NCBI RefSeq assembly: GCF_005876855.1
Contig: NZ_QLAE01000023.1
Coordinates: forward strand, 1 to 64,000
From: Stutzerimonas nosocomialis
GTDB lineage: Bacteria; Pseudomonadota; Gammaproteobacteria; Pseudomonadales; Pseudomonadaceae
Reading direction: 5' to 3'
DNA length: 64,000 nucleotides
The translations under genes were made by a program, and so were the position numbers. Below, one piece after another: positions 34,717 to 43,292 of this stretch. Below the pieces are notes generated by a model. It did not search any database, was not told the DNA's origin, and saw only the letters and a list, made by a program, of their open reading frames with translations. How positions within the stretch are numbered: the stretch's first letter is position 1; every line of letters begins with the position of its first letter.

Positions 34717-35826
34717 ATGCGTTCACGATTGATGATTCTGCTGGTACTGGCCGGCCTGCACCTGTTCGTCGGCGTCACCCTGATTCCCGACCTGGCATTG
34801 GGCCCGGTGGGGACGGGCGCGGCCTGGCTCTACCTGGTGATCTCCTGCCTGCTGCTGCCCATGGGCGTCCAGCGCCAGGGCCGGGCGTGGCTCGCCTGGA
34901 CCGCGCTGCTGGTGATGGGCGTGTTCTCGAGCCTGGCGGTGCTCGCGCTGCTGCGCGCTCTGGTGCTCGCCATACTGTCGCTGACCGGCCTGGACTGGCC
35001 CGGCTTCGCCCATGGCTCGGCGCTGGCGGTGCTCGGGCTGGTGGTCGCGCTGACGCTGTTCGGCCTGTTCAATGCACGCCGGGTGGCGCGCGTGGTCGAG
35101 CGGGAAATCGCCCTGGATGGCCTGCCCGCGTCGCTGCACGGCTTCACCATCGTCCAGCTCAGCGACATCCACGTCGGGCCGACCATCAAGCGTGGCTACC
35201 TGGATGGCATCGTCACCCGGACCAATGCCCTGTCGGCGGACCTGATCGCCATCACCGGCGACCTGGTGGACGGCAGCGTCGAGGGCCTGCGCGACGACAT
35301 CGCACCGCTTGCCGACCTCAACGCCAGGCACGGCACGCTGGTGGTGACCGGCAATCACGAGTACTACTCCGGCGCCAAGGCCTGGGTCGCCGAGTTCGAG
35401 CGACTCGGCCTGCGGGTGCTGCTCAACCAGCACGTGCGGCTCGCCCACGAGGGGGGCGAGCTGGTGGTCGCGGGCGTCACCGATTATTCGGCCGGCCATT
35501 TCCATCCCGACCACCGCAGCGACCCCCAGGCCGCACTGGCCGGTGCGCCGGCCGAGGCGCCGAAGATCCTGCTGGCGCATCAGCCGCGTTCAGCCACCGC
35601 CGCCCGCGAGGCGGGGTATGACCTGCAACTGTCAGGGCATACCCACGGCGGCCAGTTCTGGCCCTGGATGCACTTCGTGCGCTGGCAGCAGCCCTGGGTG
35701 GCCGGACTGCAGCGGGCGGGGCGGCTGCAGGTCTACATCAGCCGCGGCACCGGTTACTGGGGCCCGCCGCTACGTTTCGGCGCGCCTTCGGAAATCACCC
35801 GGATTCGCCTGGTGCCGGCGCGCTGA
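34717..35826 (+). CDS. Membrane metallophosphoesterase
   Basis: A 369-residue protein with about four N-terminal membrane helices (to about residue 125) and a C-terminal calcineurin-like phosphoesterase domain. The metal-binding motifs are in order: QLSDIHVGP, ITGDLVDGS, VTGNHEYYSG, LLAHQPR and LSGHTHGGQFWPW. This matches the YkuE/YaeI-like subgroup, some members of which hydrolyse lipid-linked phosphates. Substrate not determined here. Confidence 0.92.
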   Translation: MRSRLMILLVLAGLHLFVGVTLIPDLALGPVGTGAAWLYLVISCLLLPMGVQRQGRAWLAWTALLVMGVFSSLAVLALLRALVLAILSLTGLDWPGFAHGSALAVLGLVVALTLFGLFNARRVARVVEREIALDGLPASLHGFTIVQLSDIHVGPTIKRGYLDGIVTRTNALSADLIAITGDLVDGSVEGLRDDIAPLADLNARHGTLVVTGNHEYYSGAKAWVAEFERLGLRVLLNQHVRLAHEGGELVVAGVTDYSAGHFHPDHRSDPQAALAGAPAEAPKILLAHQPRSATAAREAGYDLQLSGHTHGGQFWPWMHFVRWQQPWVAGLQRAGRLQVYISRGTGYWGPPLRFGAPSEITRIRLVPAR

Positions 35827-35973
35827 TGCGGCTGCCGGGCCGCCTTGCCCAGGCCAGGGGCTCCGGCAGTCGGCGACGATGAACTCCCGACGGCGGCCTC
35901 GGGACCAACCCTGAGGCATCACGCCTCTGCACTCGGCGCGCTGCCGAGCGGCCAACCCTGCAGGAGAGAACCG

Positions 35974-36897
35974 ATGAAAGCCATGATCTACGAGCGCTAC
36001 GGCGACCCTGACGTGCTGAAACTCGGCGAGCGGCCCGCACCGAAGGTGGCGCCCGGCGAAGTGCTGATCCGCGTGCGCCGCGCGGCGGTGAACCCGGTGG
36101 ACTGGAAGCTCATGTCCGGCGCCCTCGATGGCGCGATGCAGACGTTTTTCCCGGTGACGCCGGGCTGGGACGTCGCCGGCGTCGTCGAGGCGGTCGGCTT
36201 CGACGTTCCGGAGTTCTCACCCGGCGACGAAGTGATGGCCTACGCGCGCAAGGATTTCGTCCACGACGGCACCTACGCCGAGCTGGCGACGGTTCCGGCA
36301 CGCTCGGTGACCCGCAAGCCGGCCAGCCTGGATTGGGACCAGGCGGCCGCCATTCCCCTGGCGGGCCTGACCGCCTACCAGCTGCTGACGCGGCTGCACA
36401 CCGGCGAGAAGGACCTGGTGCTGGTGCATGCGGCCGCGGGCGGGGTGGGCATCCAGGCGGTGCAGATCGCGCGCTACCTCGGCGCGAGGGTGATCGGTAC
36501 CGCGTCGGAAAAGAACCATGCGTTCCTCCGCTCGCTGGGCGTCGAGCCGGTGGCCTACGGCGAGGGCCTGGTCGAGCGCGTCCGGGCGCTGGCGCCCGAA
36601 GGTGTCGACGTGGTCGTGGACTTCGTCGGTGGCGTGCTGGAGCAGACCCGGGCGGTTCTGCGTGAAGGTGGCCGTCACGGCTCGATCGTCGACGACTCGG
36701 TGTCATCCGCCGGCGGGCTTTGGGCCTGGGTGCGCCCAAGCGGCGCCGACCTGCGCGTGCTGGCCGACATGGCTGCCGAAGGCCGTCTGATCGTCCCCAT
36801 CGCCAAAACCTTCCCACTGGAGCAGGCCGCCGACGCCATGCGCCTGAGCCAGACAGGGCATGTGCGCGGCAAGATCGTCATTCACGTGAGCGACTGA
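35974..36897 (+). CDS. NADP-dependent medium-chain oxidoreductase (quinone reductase-like)
   Basis: A 307-residue member of the medium-chain dehydrogenase family without structural zinc cysteines. The GroES-like N-terminal domain has MKAMIYERYGDPDVLKLGERPAP and NPVDWKLMSG. The cofactor-binding domain has VHAAAGGVGIQAVQIARYLGARVIGTAS. This pattern is typical of quinone or enone reductases. Start ATG 35974 is behind CAGGAGAGAACCG. Monocistronic by position. Confidence 0.9.
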   Translation: MKAMIYERYGDPDVLKLGERPAPKVAPGEVLIRVRRAAVNPVDWKLMSGALDGAMQTFFPVTPGWDVAGVVEAVGFDVPEFSPGDEVMAYARKDFVHDGTYAELATVPARSVTRKPASLDWDQAAAIPLAGLTAYQLLTRLHTGEKDLVLVHAAAGGVGIQAVQIARYLGARVIGTASEKNHAFLRSLGVEPVAYGEGLVERVRALAPEGVDVVVDFVGGVLEQTRAVLREGGRHGSIVDDSVSSAGGLWAWVRPSGADLRVLADMAAEGRLIVPIAKTFPLEQAADAMRLSQTGHVRGKIVIHVSD

Positions 36898-36977
36898 GCC
36901 ACGGTGGCACGCACGCCTGGGCGATGCGCCACTCGGGAGAGGCCTGATACGGGGCCTGGCGTTGTGGCTTCGCTTGC

Positions 36978-37056
36978 TTCGCGGTCAAGACCAGACGTCC
37001 CGACCACTCCCACGGGCCGGACCGCCGTATTCCGTGGGAGCGGTCTCGACCGCGAA
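36978..37056. repeat. Inverted pair of extragenic palindromes
   Basis: TTCGCGGTCAAGACC at 36978-36992, interrupted by about 13 extra bases before ACTCCCAC (37006-37013), faces a second copy, GTGGGAGCGGTCTCGACC, beginning at 37034 and extending to CGCGAA at 37056. This is the same repeat family as at 12912, 27877 and 39979. Nothing else was found in 36898-37163. Confidence 0.75.
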
Positions 37057-37163
37057 GAACCCACCACGATCCATCGCCCTGCGCCCCCGACACCCTCGTC
37101 CCATGCAATGAACGCGACGCTCACGCTGTCGAACCCTTCATCAGCCACTGCAGGAGCTGCCTC

Positions 37164-37481
37164 ATGAATGGCCCGTATTCGCCCCAGGCCCCGTCGCGTG
37201 AAGAAGTCGATGCGCTCGACGGAGAGACCGTCATCGAGTTCGGCACCGACTGGTGCGGCCACTGTCGCGCCGCCCAGCCGCTGATCGAGCAGACCCTCGC
37301 CACGCGTCCCGGCATCCGCCACATCAAGGTCGAGGATGGCAAGGGCCGGGTGCTGGGCCGCACCTTCCGCGTCAAGCTCTGGCCGACGCTGATCTTCATG
37401 CGCCAGGGGCAGGAAGTCGCCCGGGTGGTACGGCCGACCGATGTCAGTGAAATCAGCCAGGCGCTGGCACGTCTGAACTGA
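37164..37481 (+). CDS. Thioredoxin family protein
   Basis: A 105-residue thioredoxin-fold protein with the active site WCGHC (Cys31, Cys34), His replacing the usual Pro. The cis-proline region is KLWPTLIFMRQGQEVARVV. It lacks a signal peptide, so it should act in the cytosol. Its 3' end overlaps the convergent MocR gene by 29 bases. Such small CGHC proteins are common in pseudomonads with unknown partners. Confidence 0.9.
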   Translation: MNGPYSPQAPSREEVDALDGETVIEFGTDWCGHCRAAQPLIEQTLATRPGIRHIKVEDGKGRVLGRTFRVKLWPTLIFMRQGQEVARVVRPTDVSEISQALARLN

Positions 37482-38916
37482 TCGCCGGCGCCGGCGGCTC
37501 CGATTCGCTCAGCAACTGTGCCGCGGTTTCACCGATACGGCGCACCGCGGCCTCCAGTTCGGGGCAGGGGCGGGCCGCATAGTTCAGGCGCAGGCAGTTC
37601 CGGTATTTGCCGGCTGCGGAAAAGATGCAACCCGGCGCGATCTGGATGCCCTGTTCGAGCAGGCGCCTGTTGAGTTCGAGGCTGTCGAACTGCTCGGCCA
37701 GCTCGACCCACAGCATGAAACCGCCCAGCGGCTGGCTGATGCGCGTCCCGGCGGGGAAATAGCGGCCGACCCAGGCGCTCATCTGATCGCGGTTGCGCTG
37801 GTACTGGCTGCGCATCCGGCGAAGGTGCGGTGGGTAGTGCCCCTCGGCAATGAACTGGGCGATGGCCATCTGCGGTTGGGTGGCCGTCGCGCCCGAGCCG
37901 ATGTACTTCATGTGCAGGATTCGCTGCAGATAGCGCCCCGGCGCGATCCAGCCGACCCGCAGCCCCGGTGCGAGCGACTTGGAGAAGGAGCTGCAGAGCA
38001 GCACCCGCCCGTCGATATCGAACGACTTGAGGGTACGCGGGCGCGGGTAGCGGTAGGCCAGGTCGCCGTGGACGTCATCCTCGATGACCGCGACGTCGAA
38101 CTGCTGAGCCAGGCGCAGCAGGGCGCGCTTGTTGGCCTCCGGCATGACGTAGCCGAACGGGTTGTTGCAGGTCGGGGTGATCTGGATCGCCTTGATAGGC
38201 CACTGTTCGAGGGCCAGCTCCAGCGCCTCCAGGCTGATGCCCGTGAGCGGGTCGGTCGGAATCTCCAGCGCCTTCATGCCCACGCCCTTGAGCGTCTGCA
38301 TGGCGCCATGAAAACTCGGCGAGTCCACCGCAACGATGTCGCCCGGCTCGCAGATCGCGCGGACCGCGGTGGTCAGCGCCTCGATGCAGCCGTTGGTGAT
38401 CACCAGATCCTCGGCGCCGAACTGGCAGCCGGAATCGAGCGCCAGGCGTGCCACCTGCTCGCGCAATGCGCGCAACCCCTGGATGTCGCCGTAGTACAGG
38501 CCGGGCACGTCGGTGCGTCTGCTCAGGCGCGCGAGGTTCGCCAGCAGCGGCTTGAGCGTCGGCGAGACGACATCGGGCATGCCGCGGCCGAACTGCATCA
38601 GCTCCGGTGCCGGGCGGCTGCGCATCAGCTCGAGGATGTCTTCCCACTGGGATATGTCCACCGGCCGTTGCGCCAGCCGAGCGACCCGGGGCAGCTCGGG
38701 CAGGCGCCGCTCGTCCGGCACGAAGTAGCCGGACTTCGGGCGTGGCGTCGCCAGGCCGGCCTCTTCGAGCACGCGGTAGGCCTGTTGCACCGTCGTCAGG
38801 CTGACGCCGTGCTCAAGGCTCAGCGAACGCACGGAAGGCAAGCGCTCGCCCGCGCGGTAAAGGCCTTGTTCGATGCGCTGGCCGAGGGATTCGGCAAGTT
38901 CGAGGTAGAGGGTCAT
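37453..38916 (-). CDS. MocR-type GntR regulator with aminotransferase domain
   Basis: A 487-residue regulator: GntR winged helix at the N-terminus (MTLYLELAESLGQRIEQGLYRAGERLPSVRSLSLEHGVSLTTVQQAYRVLEEAGL begins the domain), then a class I aminotransferase-like domain with the PLP lysine in CSSFSKSLAPGLRVGW. Start MTLYLEL at 38916. It is divergent from a DUF1127 gene at 39090; MocR regulators are often paired with a divergent DUF1127 gene in pseudomonads, so this is its likely target. The 173 bases between hold repeated CAGAT-containing sites. Confidence 0.91.
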   Translation of the reverse strand: MTLYLELAESLGQRIEQGLYRAGERLPSVRSLSLEHGVSLTTVQQAYRVLEEAGLATPRPKSGYFVPDERRLPELPRVARLAQRPVDISQWEDILELMRSRPAPELMQFGRGMPDVVSPTLKPLLANLARLSRRTDVPGLYYGDIQGLRALREQVARLALDSGCQFGAEDLVITNGCIEALTTAVRAICEPGDIVAVDSPSFHGAMQTLKGVGMKALEIPTDPLTGISLEALELALEQWPIKAIQITPTCNNPFGYVMPEANKRALLRLAQQFDVAVIEDDVHGDLAYRYPRPRTLKSFDIDGRVLLCSSFSKSLAPGLRVGWIAPGRYLQRILHMKYIGSGATATQPQMAIAQFIAEGHYPPHLRRMRSQYQRNRDQMSAWVGRYFPAGTRISQPLGGFMLWVELAEQFDSLELNRRLLEQGIQIAPGCIFSAAGKYRNCLRLNYAARPCPELEAAVRRIGETAAQLLSESEPPAPAISSDVPAPG

Positions 38917-38953
38917 GACCAGCACGATACCCGAGCCGTCCGGGCTCGTCACA

Positions 38954-39044
38954 ATACAGATAGGCCCGTTTTCGGGGATTCAGATGCGGCATAGCTCATT
39001 CTGTACTGCATCTGATTCATGGTTTCTGGATCTGCCATACAGAT
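38954..39044. promoter_or_regulatory. Repeated CAGAT sites, candidate MocR operator
   Basis: The octamer ATACAGAT occurs at 38954-38961 and 39037-39044, ATTCAGAT at 38978-38985, and an inverted CATCTGAT at 39009-39016. ATCTG at 39030-39034 with CAGAT at 39040-39044 also forms a dyad. Four related sites in the gap between a MocR gene and its divergent DUF1127 neighbour are a good candidate for direct-repeat binding by the regulator. Confidence 0.55.
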
Positions 39045-39089
39045 GGCGCACCGAGGATCATGGCGTTACCCCTTTGCAGGAGCGCCGAC

Positions 39090-39305
39090 ATGAAAGCCAC
39101 CCTCACGCCATCCGGAATCACCGTCCGCAATGCCGAACTCCTGCCGCGCGCCTCGCTCGGCTGTCTCTGGGCCCGCTTCCGGCTACGTCAGCAAACGCGC
39201 CGCGCGCTGCTGCGGATGACCGACGAGCAACTCAAGGACGTCGGCCTGACGCGTCGGCAGGCCGAGCGGGAGGCGAGGTTGCCGTTGTGGCAGCTGCTGC
39301 GCTGA
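39090..39305 (+). CDS. DUF1127 domain-containing small protein
   Basis: A 71-residue basic protein. Its C-terminal half is the DUF1127 motif: RRALLRMTDEQLKDVGLTRRQAEREA. Start ATG 39090 follows CAGGAGCGCCGAC. DUF1127 proteins are small, Arg-rich and in some bacteria act in phosphate or RNA-related regulation. It is divergent from the MocR regulator. Its last 74 bases overlap the 3' end of the convergent MFS gene. Confidence 0.88.
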   Translation: MKATLTPSGITVRNAELLPRASLGCLWARFRLRQQTRRALLRMTDEQLKDVGLTRRQAEREARLPLWQLLR

Positions 39306-40650
39306 ACTCGGCACTATCGACACGTCGGCCCAGAGCCAAGCTGATCATGGCCAAACTTTGAATCAGCGCGGCCATGGCCAGCACGGCCGCGCCATTCCAG
39401 CCTGCCGGCGATGCTTCGCGTAACAGCCCGAACAGCGCCGGGCCGAAGGCGTAGCAGGCTTGCGACAGGGCAACGATCAGCGAAACGGCGCGCTGCGCAT
39501 CGACGAATTCTGTCTGGGCGATCAACGGGGGCAGGGAGGTCGCGTTGCCTATACCCGATCCGAACAGAACCACCCCGAGCCACAACAACGCGGGCTGACC
39601 ATCGGCGGCGAGCAGCACCAGCGAGCCGAGAATCTGCAGGGCATAGGCGCAGCAGGCGACCCCGCGCCGGTCGCTGCCAGGGTTTAGATAGCGGCCTACC
39701 AGGAGTCGTCCGCCTATGGCGGCGAGTGTCGCAACGCCCATCGCGATACCCGCCCACTGTCCGCCAAGGCGTGGTACCAGCAGGCTGAACAGATGGGTGA
39801 TCAGCCCGATCTGGGCGAACAGGCCCAGCGACATGCCCAGCGCCAGGGTGACGAATTGCCGATTTCGCCAGAGCGCACGTCCCGGCAGGTGCATTGGCCT
39901 CCTCGTCACGGCTGCAGCCGTGGGGGTGTGCTCGAACTCGCGAGACCGGACCTGAGCGCGAGCGGGGTGGCGCAGAGGTTCGCGATCAAGACCACTCCCA
40001 CCCGGACACCGCGGCCCATCGTGGGAGCGGTCTTGACCGCGAAAAGACCCACCATCCGGACATTGCCCGAGCGATTCGGGACTATGGACGAATATGCTGC
40101 GGGCCAGTGCGCCGATCACGGCGACCATCGACAGGCCGACCGCCAGCACCGCGCCGTCGAAACCCAGGGTCGCGATCAACACTACCCACAACGGTGAGAA
40201 CAGCACGCCGCCCAGACTCGCGCCGTTGTAGGCCATGCCCAGTGCAGCGGGGCGGGTGGTGACGAACCACGGCGCGATGAGCGCATTGACTGCTGCCGCG
40301 CCGAGCGTGACCCAGCCCATGCCGCTGAACAACGCTGCCAGCAGCAGCTGCCAGGGTGTTGCGGCGACAGCCCAGCCGCCAATTCCGAGCGCGAGGACCA
40401 GCGAACCGCTGAAGGTCACACGGGCAATGCCGAAACGGGCGTAGATCCGTGGCAAGTTGGCCACCACTAGCGTGCCGGCGAGAAAGTGCAGCGTGACCGC
40501 TCCTGACACCAGCGACAGCGGCCAGCCGGTGCGCTGCATCACGGCATGGAGAAATATCGGCGGCCCGTAAAAGCCGACACCCCAGCCGAACATCGCCATC
40601 GTGAACGCCGCCCACATCACGTTGCGCCCAAAGAAACCCGGTCGTTGCAT
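39232..40650 (-). CDS. MFS transporter carrying an in-frame palindrome pair
   Basis: A 472-residue transporter with about twelve membrane helices, starting MQRPGFFGRNVMWAAFTMAMFGWGV at 40650 behind CAGGAGATAGCCGC. The N-terminal six helices end near residue 195 (VLAVGLSMVAVIGALARSIFV). The C-terminal six begin with RALWRNRQFVTLALGMSLGLFAQ. Residues about 203-225 of the central loop are encoded by an extragenic palindrome pair at 39979-40043, read through in frame. The last 25 residues (SAAAATTATSPPARP...) overlap the DUF1127 gene and are probably not conserved. It is divergent from an ArsR-type gene that may regulate it. Substrate unknown. Confidence 0.85.
   Translation of the reverse strand: MQRPGFFGRNVMWAAFTMAMFGWGVGFYGPPIFLHAVMQRTGWPLSLVSGAVTLHFLAGTLVVANLPRIYARFGIARVTFSGSLVLALGIGGWAVAATPWQLLLAALFSGMGWVTLGAAAVNALIAPWFVTTRPAALGMAYNGASLGGVLFSPLWVVLIATLGFDGAVLAVGLSMVAVIGALARSIFVHSPESLGQCPDGGSFRGQDRSHDGPRCPGGSGLDREPLRHPARAQVRSREFEHTPTAAAVTRRPMHLPGRALWRNRQFVTLALGMSLGLFAQIGLITHLFSLLVPRLGGQWAGIAMGVATLAAIGGRLLVGRYLNPGSDRRGVACCAYALQILGSLVLLAADGQPALLWLGVVLFGSGIGNATSLPPLIAQTEFVDAQRAVSLIVALSQACYAFGPALFGLLREASPAGWNGAAVLAMAALIQSLAMISLALGRRVDSAEFSAAAATTATSPPARPADASGRRP
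39979..40043. repeat. Palindrome pair inside the MFS coding sequence
   Basis: One copy starts TTCGCGATCAAGACCACTCC (39979-40001). The inverted copy GTGGGAGCGGTCTTGACC runs 40021-40043 with CGCGAA at its end; 19 bases lie between. These belong to the same family as the extragenic copies at 12912, 27877 and 36978. On the minus strand the 65 bases are read in frame as FRGQDRSHDGPRCPGGSGLD and two more residues. Confidence 0.85.
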
Positions 40651-40726
40651 GCGGCTATCTCCTGCGAAGGGAATAGCGACGCAGTATGCTGCCGGCTGTA
40701 TCCAATACTTCGGGATGAGCCGAACC

Positions 40727-41434
40727 ATGAATGCAGACCAGACGGACCTCCATTTGGCCGACATCGCGGGTGCGATCGCCGATCGCGCGCGGGCACGCAT
40801 GCTCTGCAGCCTGCTCGACGGCCATGCGCGTACCGCAACGGAGCTGGCTGCGTTGGCCGATATCGGCAGCTCCACGGCCAGCGGACATTTCCGGCGCCTG
40901 TGCGATCAAGGGCTGGTGGCGATGTCGTCCCAGGGTAAGCACCGCTACTTCCGTCTGGCCAACGCCGACGTGGCGGCTGCGCTGGAGGCCTTGCTGACCG
41001 TCGCCGGCGTGGCGCGTACGCCGTTCCGACCGAGCACGCCGTCACCGCTGCGCCATGCGCGTACCTGCTACGACCACTGCGCGGGAGAGGTGGCGGTCAA
41101 GCTTCACGACGCTCTGCTGGCGCAGGCCTGGATCGTGCCTGAGCAGGACGGTTATGGGCTCACCGATCGAGGCCGGGAAGCGCTAGTGGCGCTGGGCGTC
41201 GATGTGGAGCAGGCACGCGGTCGTCGTCGGCGCTTTGCCTATCCTTGCCTGGATTGGAGCGAGCGGCGCCCGCACCTGGGAGGCAGCCTCGCCGCCGCGT
41301 TGCTCGACCTGATGAGTAGCCGGGGGTGGGTAGTGAAGGACCTCGACTCGCGTGTCTTGCGAGTCACCGCCAAGGGCAGCCGTCAATGCCGCAAGCATTT
41401 CGGCTTCGATATCGCGGCCCAGGCCGGTCTTTAA
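40727..41434 (+). CDS. ArsR-type winged-helix transcriptional regulator
   Basis: A 235-residue regulator starting MNADQTDLHLADIAGAIADRARARMLCSLLDG. The ArsR helix-turn-helix is at about 33-75: TELAALADIGSSTASGHFRRLCDQGLVAMSSQGKHRYFRL begins there. A C-terminal region of about 130 residues follows, with Cys and His residues (ARTCYDHCAGEVAVKLHD, CLDWSERRPHLGG). The RTCYDHCAGEVAV block is typical of the longer ArsR regulators that sit beside transporters. It is divergent from the MFS transporter. An ATG at 40715 is an alternative start. Confidence 0.88.
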   Translation: MNADQTDLHLADIAGAIADRARARMLCSLLDGHARTATELAALADIGSSTASGHFRRLCDQGLVAMSSQGKHRYFRLANADVAAALEALLTVAGVARTPFRPSTPSPLRHARTCYDHCAGEVAVKLHDALLAQAWIVPEQDGYGLTDRGREALVALGVDVEQARGRRRRFAYPCLDWSERRPHLGGSLAAALLDLMSSRGWVVKDLDSRVLRVTAKGSRQCRKHFGFDIAAQAGL

Positions 41435-41847
41435 AACTGCCGAACAGGTGGGTAGGGCGTCACGCGAAACTGCCCGTCGGGCTCGAGCACCACGCGGTGC
41501 AGTTCATCGAAGCCTTCGTCCAGGCTCGGTCGTTGCAGGCGCTTGAGGGTGCCGAACAGGCCGGCGGGCGGTACCTGTCGGGCGCGGGCCTTGTTGCGTT
41601 GCTCGCAGCCCCGAGAGGCGGCTCGAAGAAATAGCCGGTCACCCGGAAGCCGGCGCGTTCGGCGAGGGTCGGGTTGCTCCACCACCAGCCGTTGCTGCGT
41701 CGCGAGGCAGGTCTGCAGCACGCTCCGCTCGCAATGACGCGTGCGCAGCATGTCGAGATCGAGGCGCAGGTGGGTGTCGAAGAACCGTCGGGTATAGAAC
41801 GTGGATTTACCCGCGGCCTGGATGCCGATGAAGAGAATCAATTCCAT
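41431..41847 (-). pseudogene. P-loop kinase with two compensating frameshifts
   Basis: A 138-residue ORF of the AAA_33-like P-loop kinase family. The N-terminus is normal: MELILFIGIQAAGKSTFYTRRFF, with Walker A residues 8-16 and LRLDLDMLRTR. From about residue 57 to 80 (41679-41608) the reading frame does not fit the family. The neighbouring frame there reads NPTLAERAGFRVTGYFFE, the expected continuation. After CEQRNKARARQVPPAG the original frame fits again, through GTLKRLQRPSLDEGFD. Two opposite frameshifts therefore bracket a scrambled stretch, and the region also looks shortened. It is either a decayed gene or an assembly error. Confidence 0.65.
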
Positions 41848-41980
41848 GCGAGGACGCCAACCGATACGCTGCGCGAGCGGTAAACCTGAGACCTTCGGGG
41901 CGGGGCATTGTATTCAGCACGCCGCCACCCCGAGGCCTACCTCACCCTGACGCCGACCGCCACTTCCCGGAGACCGCTCG

Positions 41981-43282
41981 ATGACCGTTGCGCCAGCCCA
42001 GCCCGGCGACGATGAACTGCGCCGCCTGTATCGCACCATCACCTGGCGGCTGATCCCGTTCCTCTGCTTCTGCTACCTCGCCGCCTATCTCGACCGGATC
42101 AACGTCGGCTTCGCCAAGCTGCAGATGGCCGAGCAGTTGCAATTCAGCGAGGCGGCGTTCGGGCTCGGGGCCGGGCTGTTCTTCGTCGGCTACATCCTCT
42201 TCGAGGTGCCGAGCAACCTGGTGCTCAGGCGCGTCGGGGCGCGGATCTGGATCGCACGGATCATGATCACCTGGGGCGCGCTGTCGGCCTGTACGCTGTT
42301 CGTGCAGACGCCGGGGCAGTTCTACCTCATCCGCTTCCTGCTCGGTGCGGCCGAGGCGGGCTTTCTGCCCGGCGTGCTCTATTACCTGACGCTCTGGTTC
42401 CCGAGCTGGCGCCGCGGGCGGATCATCGCCCTGTTCATGATCGGCCTGCCGCTGTCGAGCCTGGTCGGCGGGCCGCTGTCGGGCTGGATCATGGGGCGTT
42501 TCGACCAGGTCGGCGGGATGCACGGCTGGCAGTGGCTGTTCCTGCTCGAAGGCCTGCCCAGCGTGCTGCTCGGCGTGCTGGCGTTCCGGCTGTTGCCGAA
42601 CGGCCCGGAGCAGGCCCGCTGGCTGACGGCCTCGCAGGCGCAGGCCATCGCCGCGCAGCTTGCCCTCGACGAGCAGCAGAGCCCCGGCAGCGGGCAGAGC
42701 TTTCGCGAAGGCTTCTTCAACCTGAAGGTCTGGATGCTCGGCGGGATCGATTTCTCGATCCTGCTCAGCGCCTATGCCATGGGGTTCTGGATGCCGACCT
42801 TCCTGCGCAACGCCGGCGTGGCCGATCCGCTGACCATCGGCTGGCTCACCGCGATCCCGAGCCTGGCCGCGCTGATCGGCATGCTGGCGCTGGGCGCGAG
42901 TTCGGACCGCTTCCGCGAGCGGCGCTGGCACATCATCGTGCCGTTCTGGATCGGTGCGCTGGCGATGGCCGCCAGCACCTGGTTCAGCCATAGCGCGACA
43001 GGCACGGTGATTCTCTTCGCCATCGCCCAGGCGACCATCATCGGCGCGGTACCCGTGTTCTTCAGCCTGCCGGCGACCTTTCTCAGCGGGACCGCCGCGG
43101 CCACCGGCTTCGCGCTGGCCTGCTCGCTGGCCAACATCGCCGGGCTGGTGAGCAACTCGCTGGTCGGGCTGGCGCTCGACCTCACCGGTTCGAGCACCGG
43201 TGCGATGTGGTTCTTCGCCGGCTGCCTGCTGCTCAGCTCGCTGCTGGTGGTGGCGCTGCCGGCGAAGGTGGTCAACCGCTAG
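41981..43282 (+). CDS. MFS transporter, anion:cation symporter type
   Basis: A 433-residue transporter with twelve membrane helices. The ACS-family signature is clear: RLIPFLCFCYLAAYLDRINVGFAKLQM, then SEAAFGLGAGLFFVGYILFEVPSNLVLRRVGAR, and AAEAGFLPGVLYYLTLWFP. Relatives move organic anions such as tartrate, phthalate, nicotinate or glucarate with protons. No catabolic gene lies next to it, so the substrate is open. Confidence 0.92.
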   Translation: MTVAPAQPGDDELRRLYRTITWRLIPFLCFCYLAAYLDRINVGFAKLQMAEQLQFSEAAFGLGAGLFFVGYILFEVPSNLVLRRVGARIWIARIMITWGALSACTLFVQTPGQFYLIRFLLGAAEAGFLPGVLYYLTLWFPSWRRGRIIALFMIGLPLSSLVGGPLSGWIMGRFDQVGGMHGWQWLFLLEGLPSVLLGVLAFRLLPNGPEQARWLTASQAQAIAAQLALDEQQSPGSGQSFREGFFNLKVWMLGGIDFSILLSAYAMGFWMPTFLRNAGVADPLTIGWLTAIPSLAALIGMLALGASSDRFRERRWHIIVPFWIGALAMAASTWFSHSATGTVILFAIAQATIIGAVPVFFSLPATFLSGTAAATGFALACSLANIAGLVSNSLVGLALDLTGSSTGAMWFFAGCLLLSSLLVVALPAKVVNR

Positions 43283-43292
43283 CCGGGGCTGC

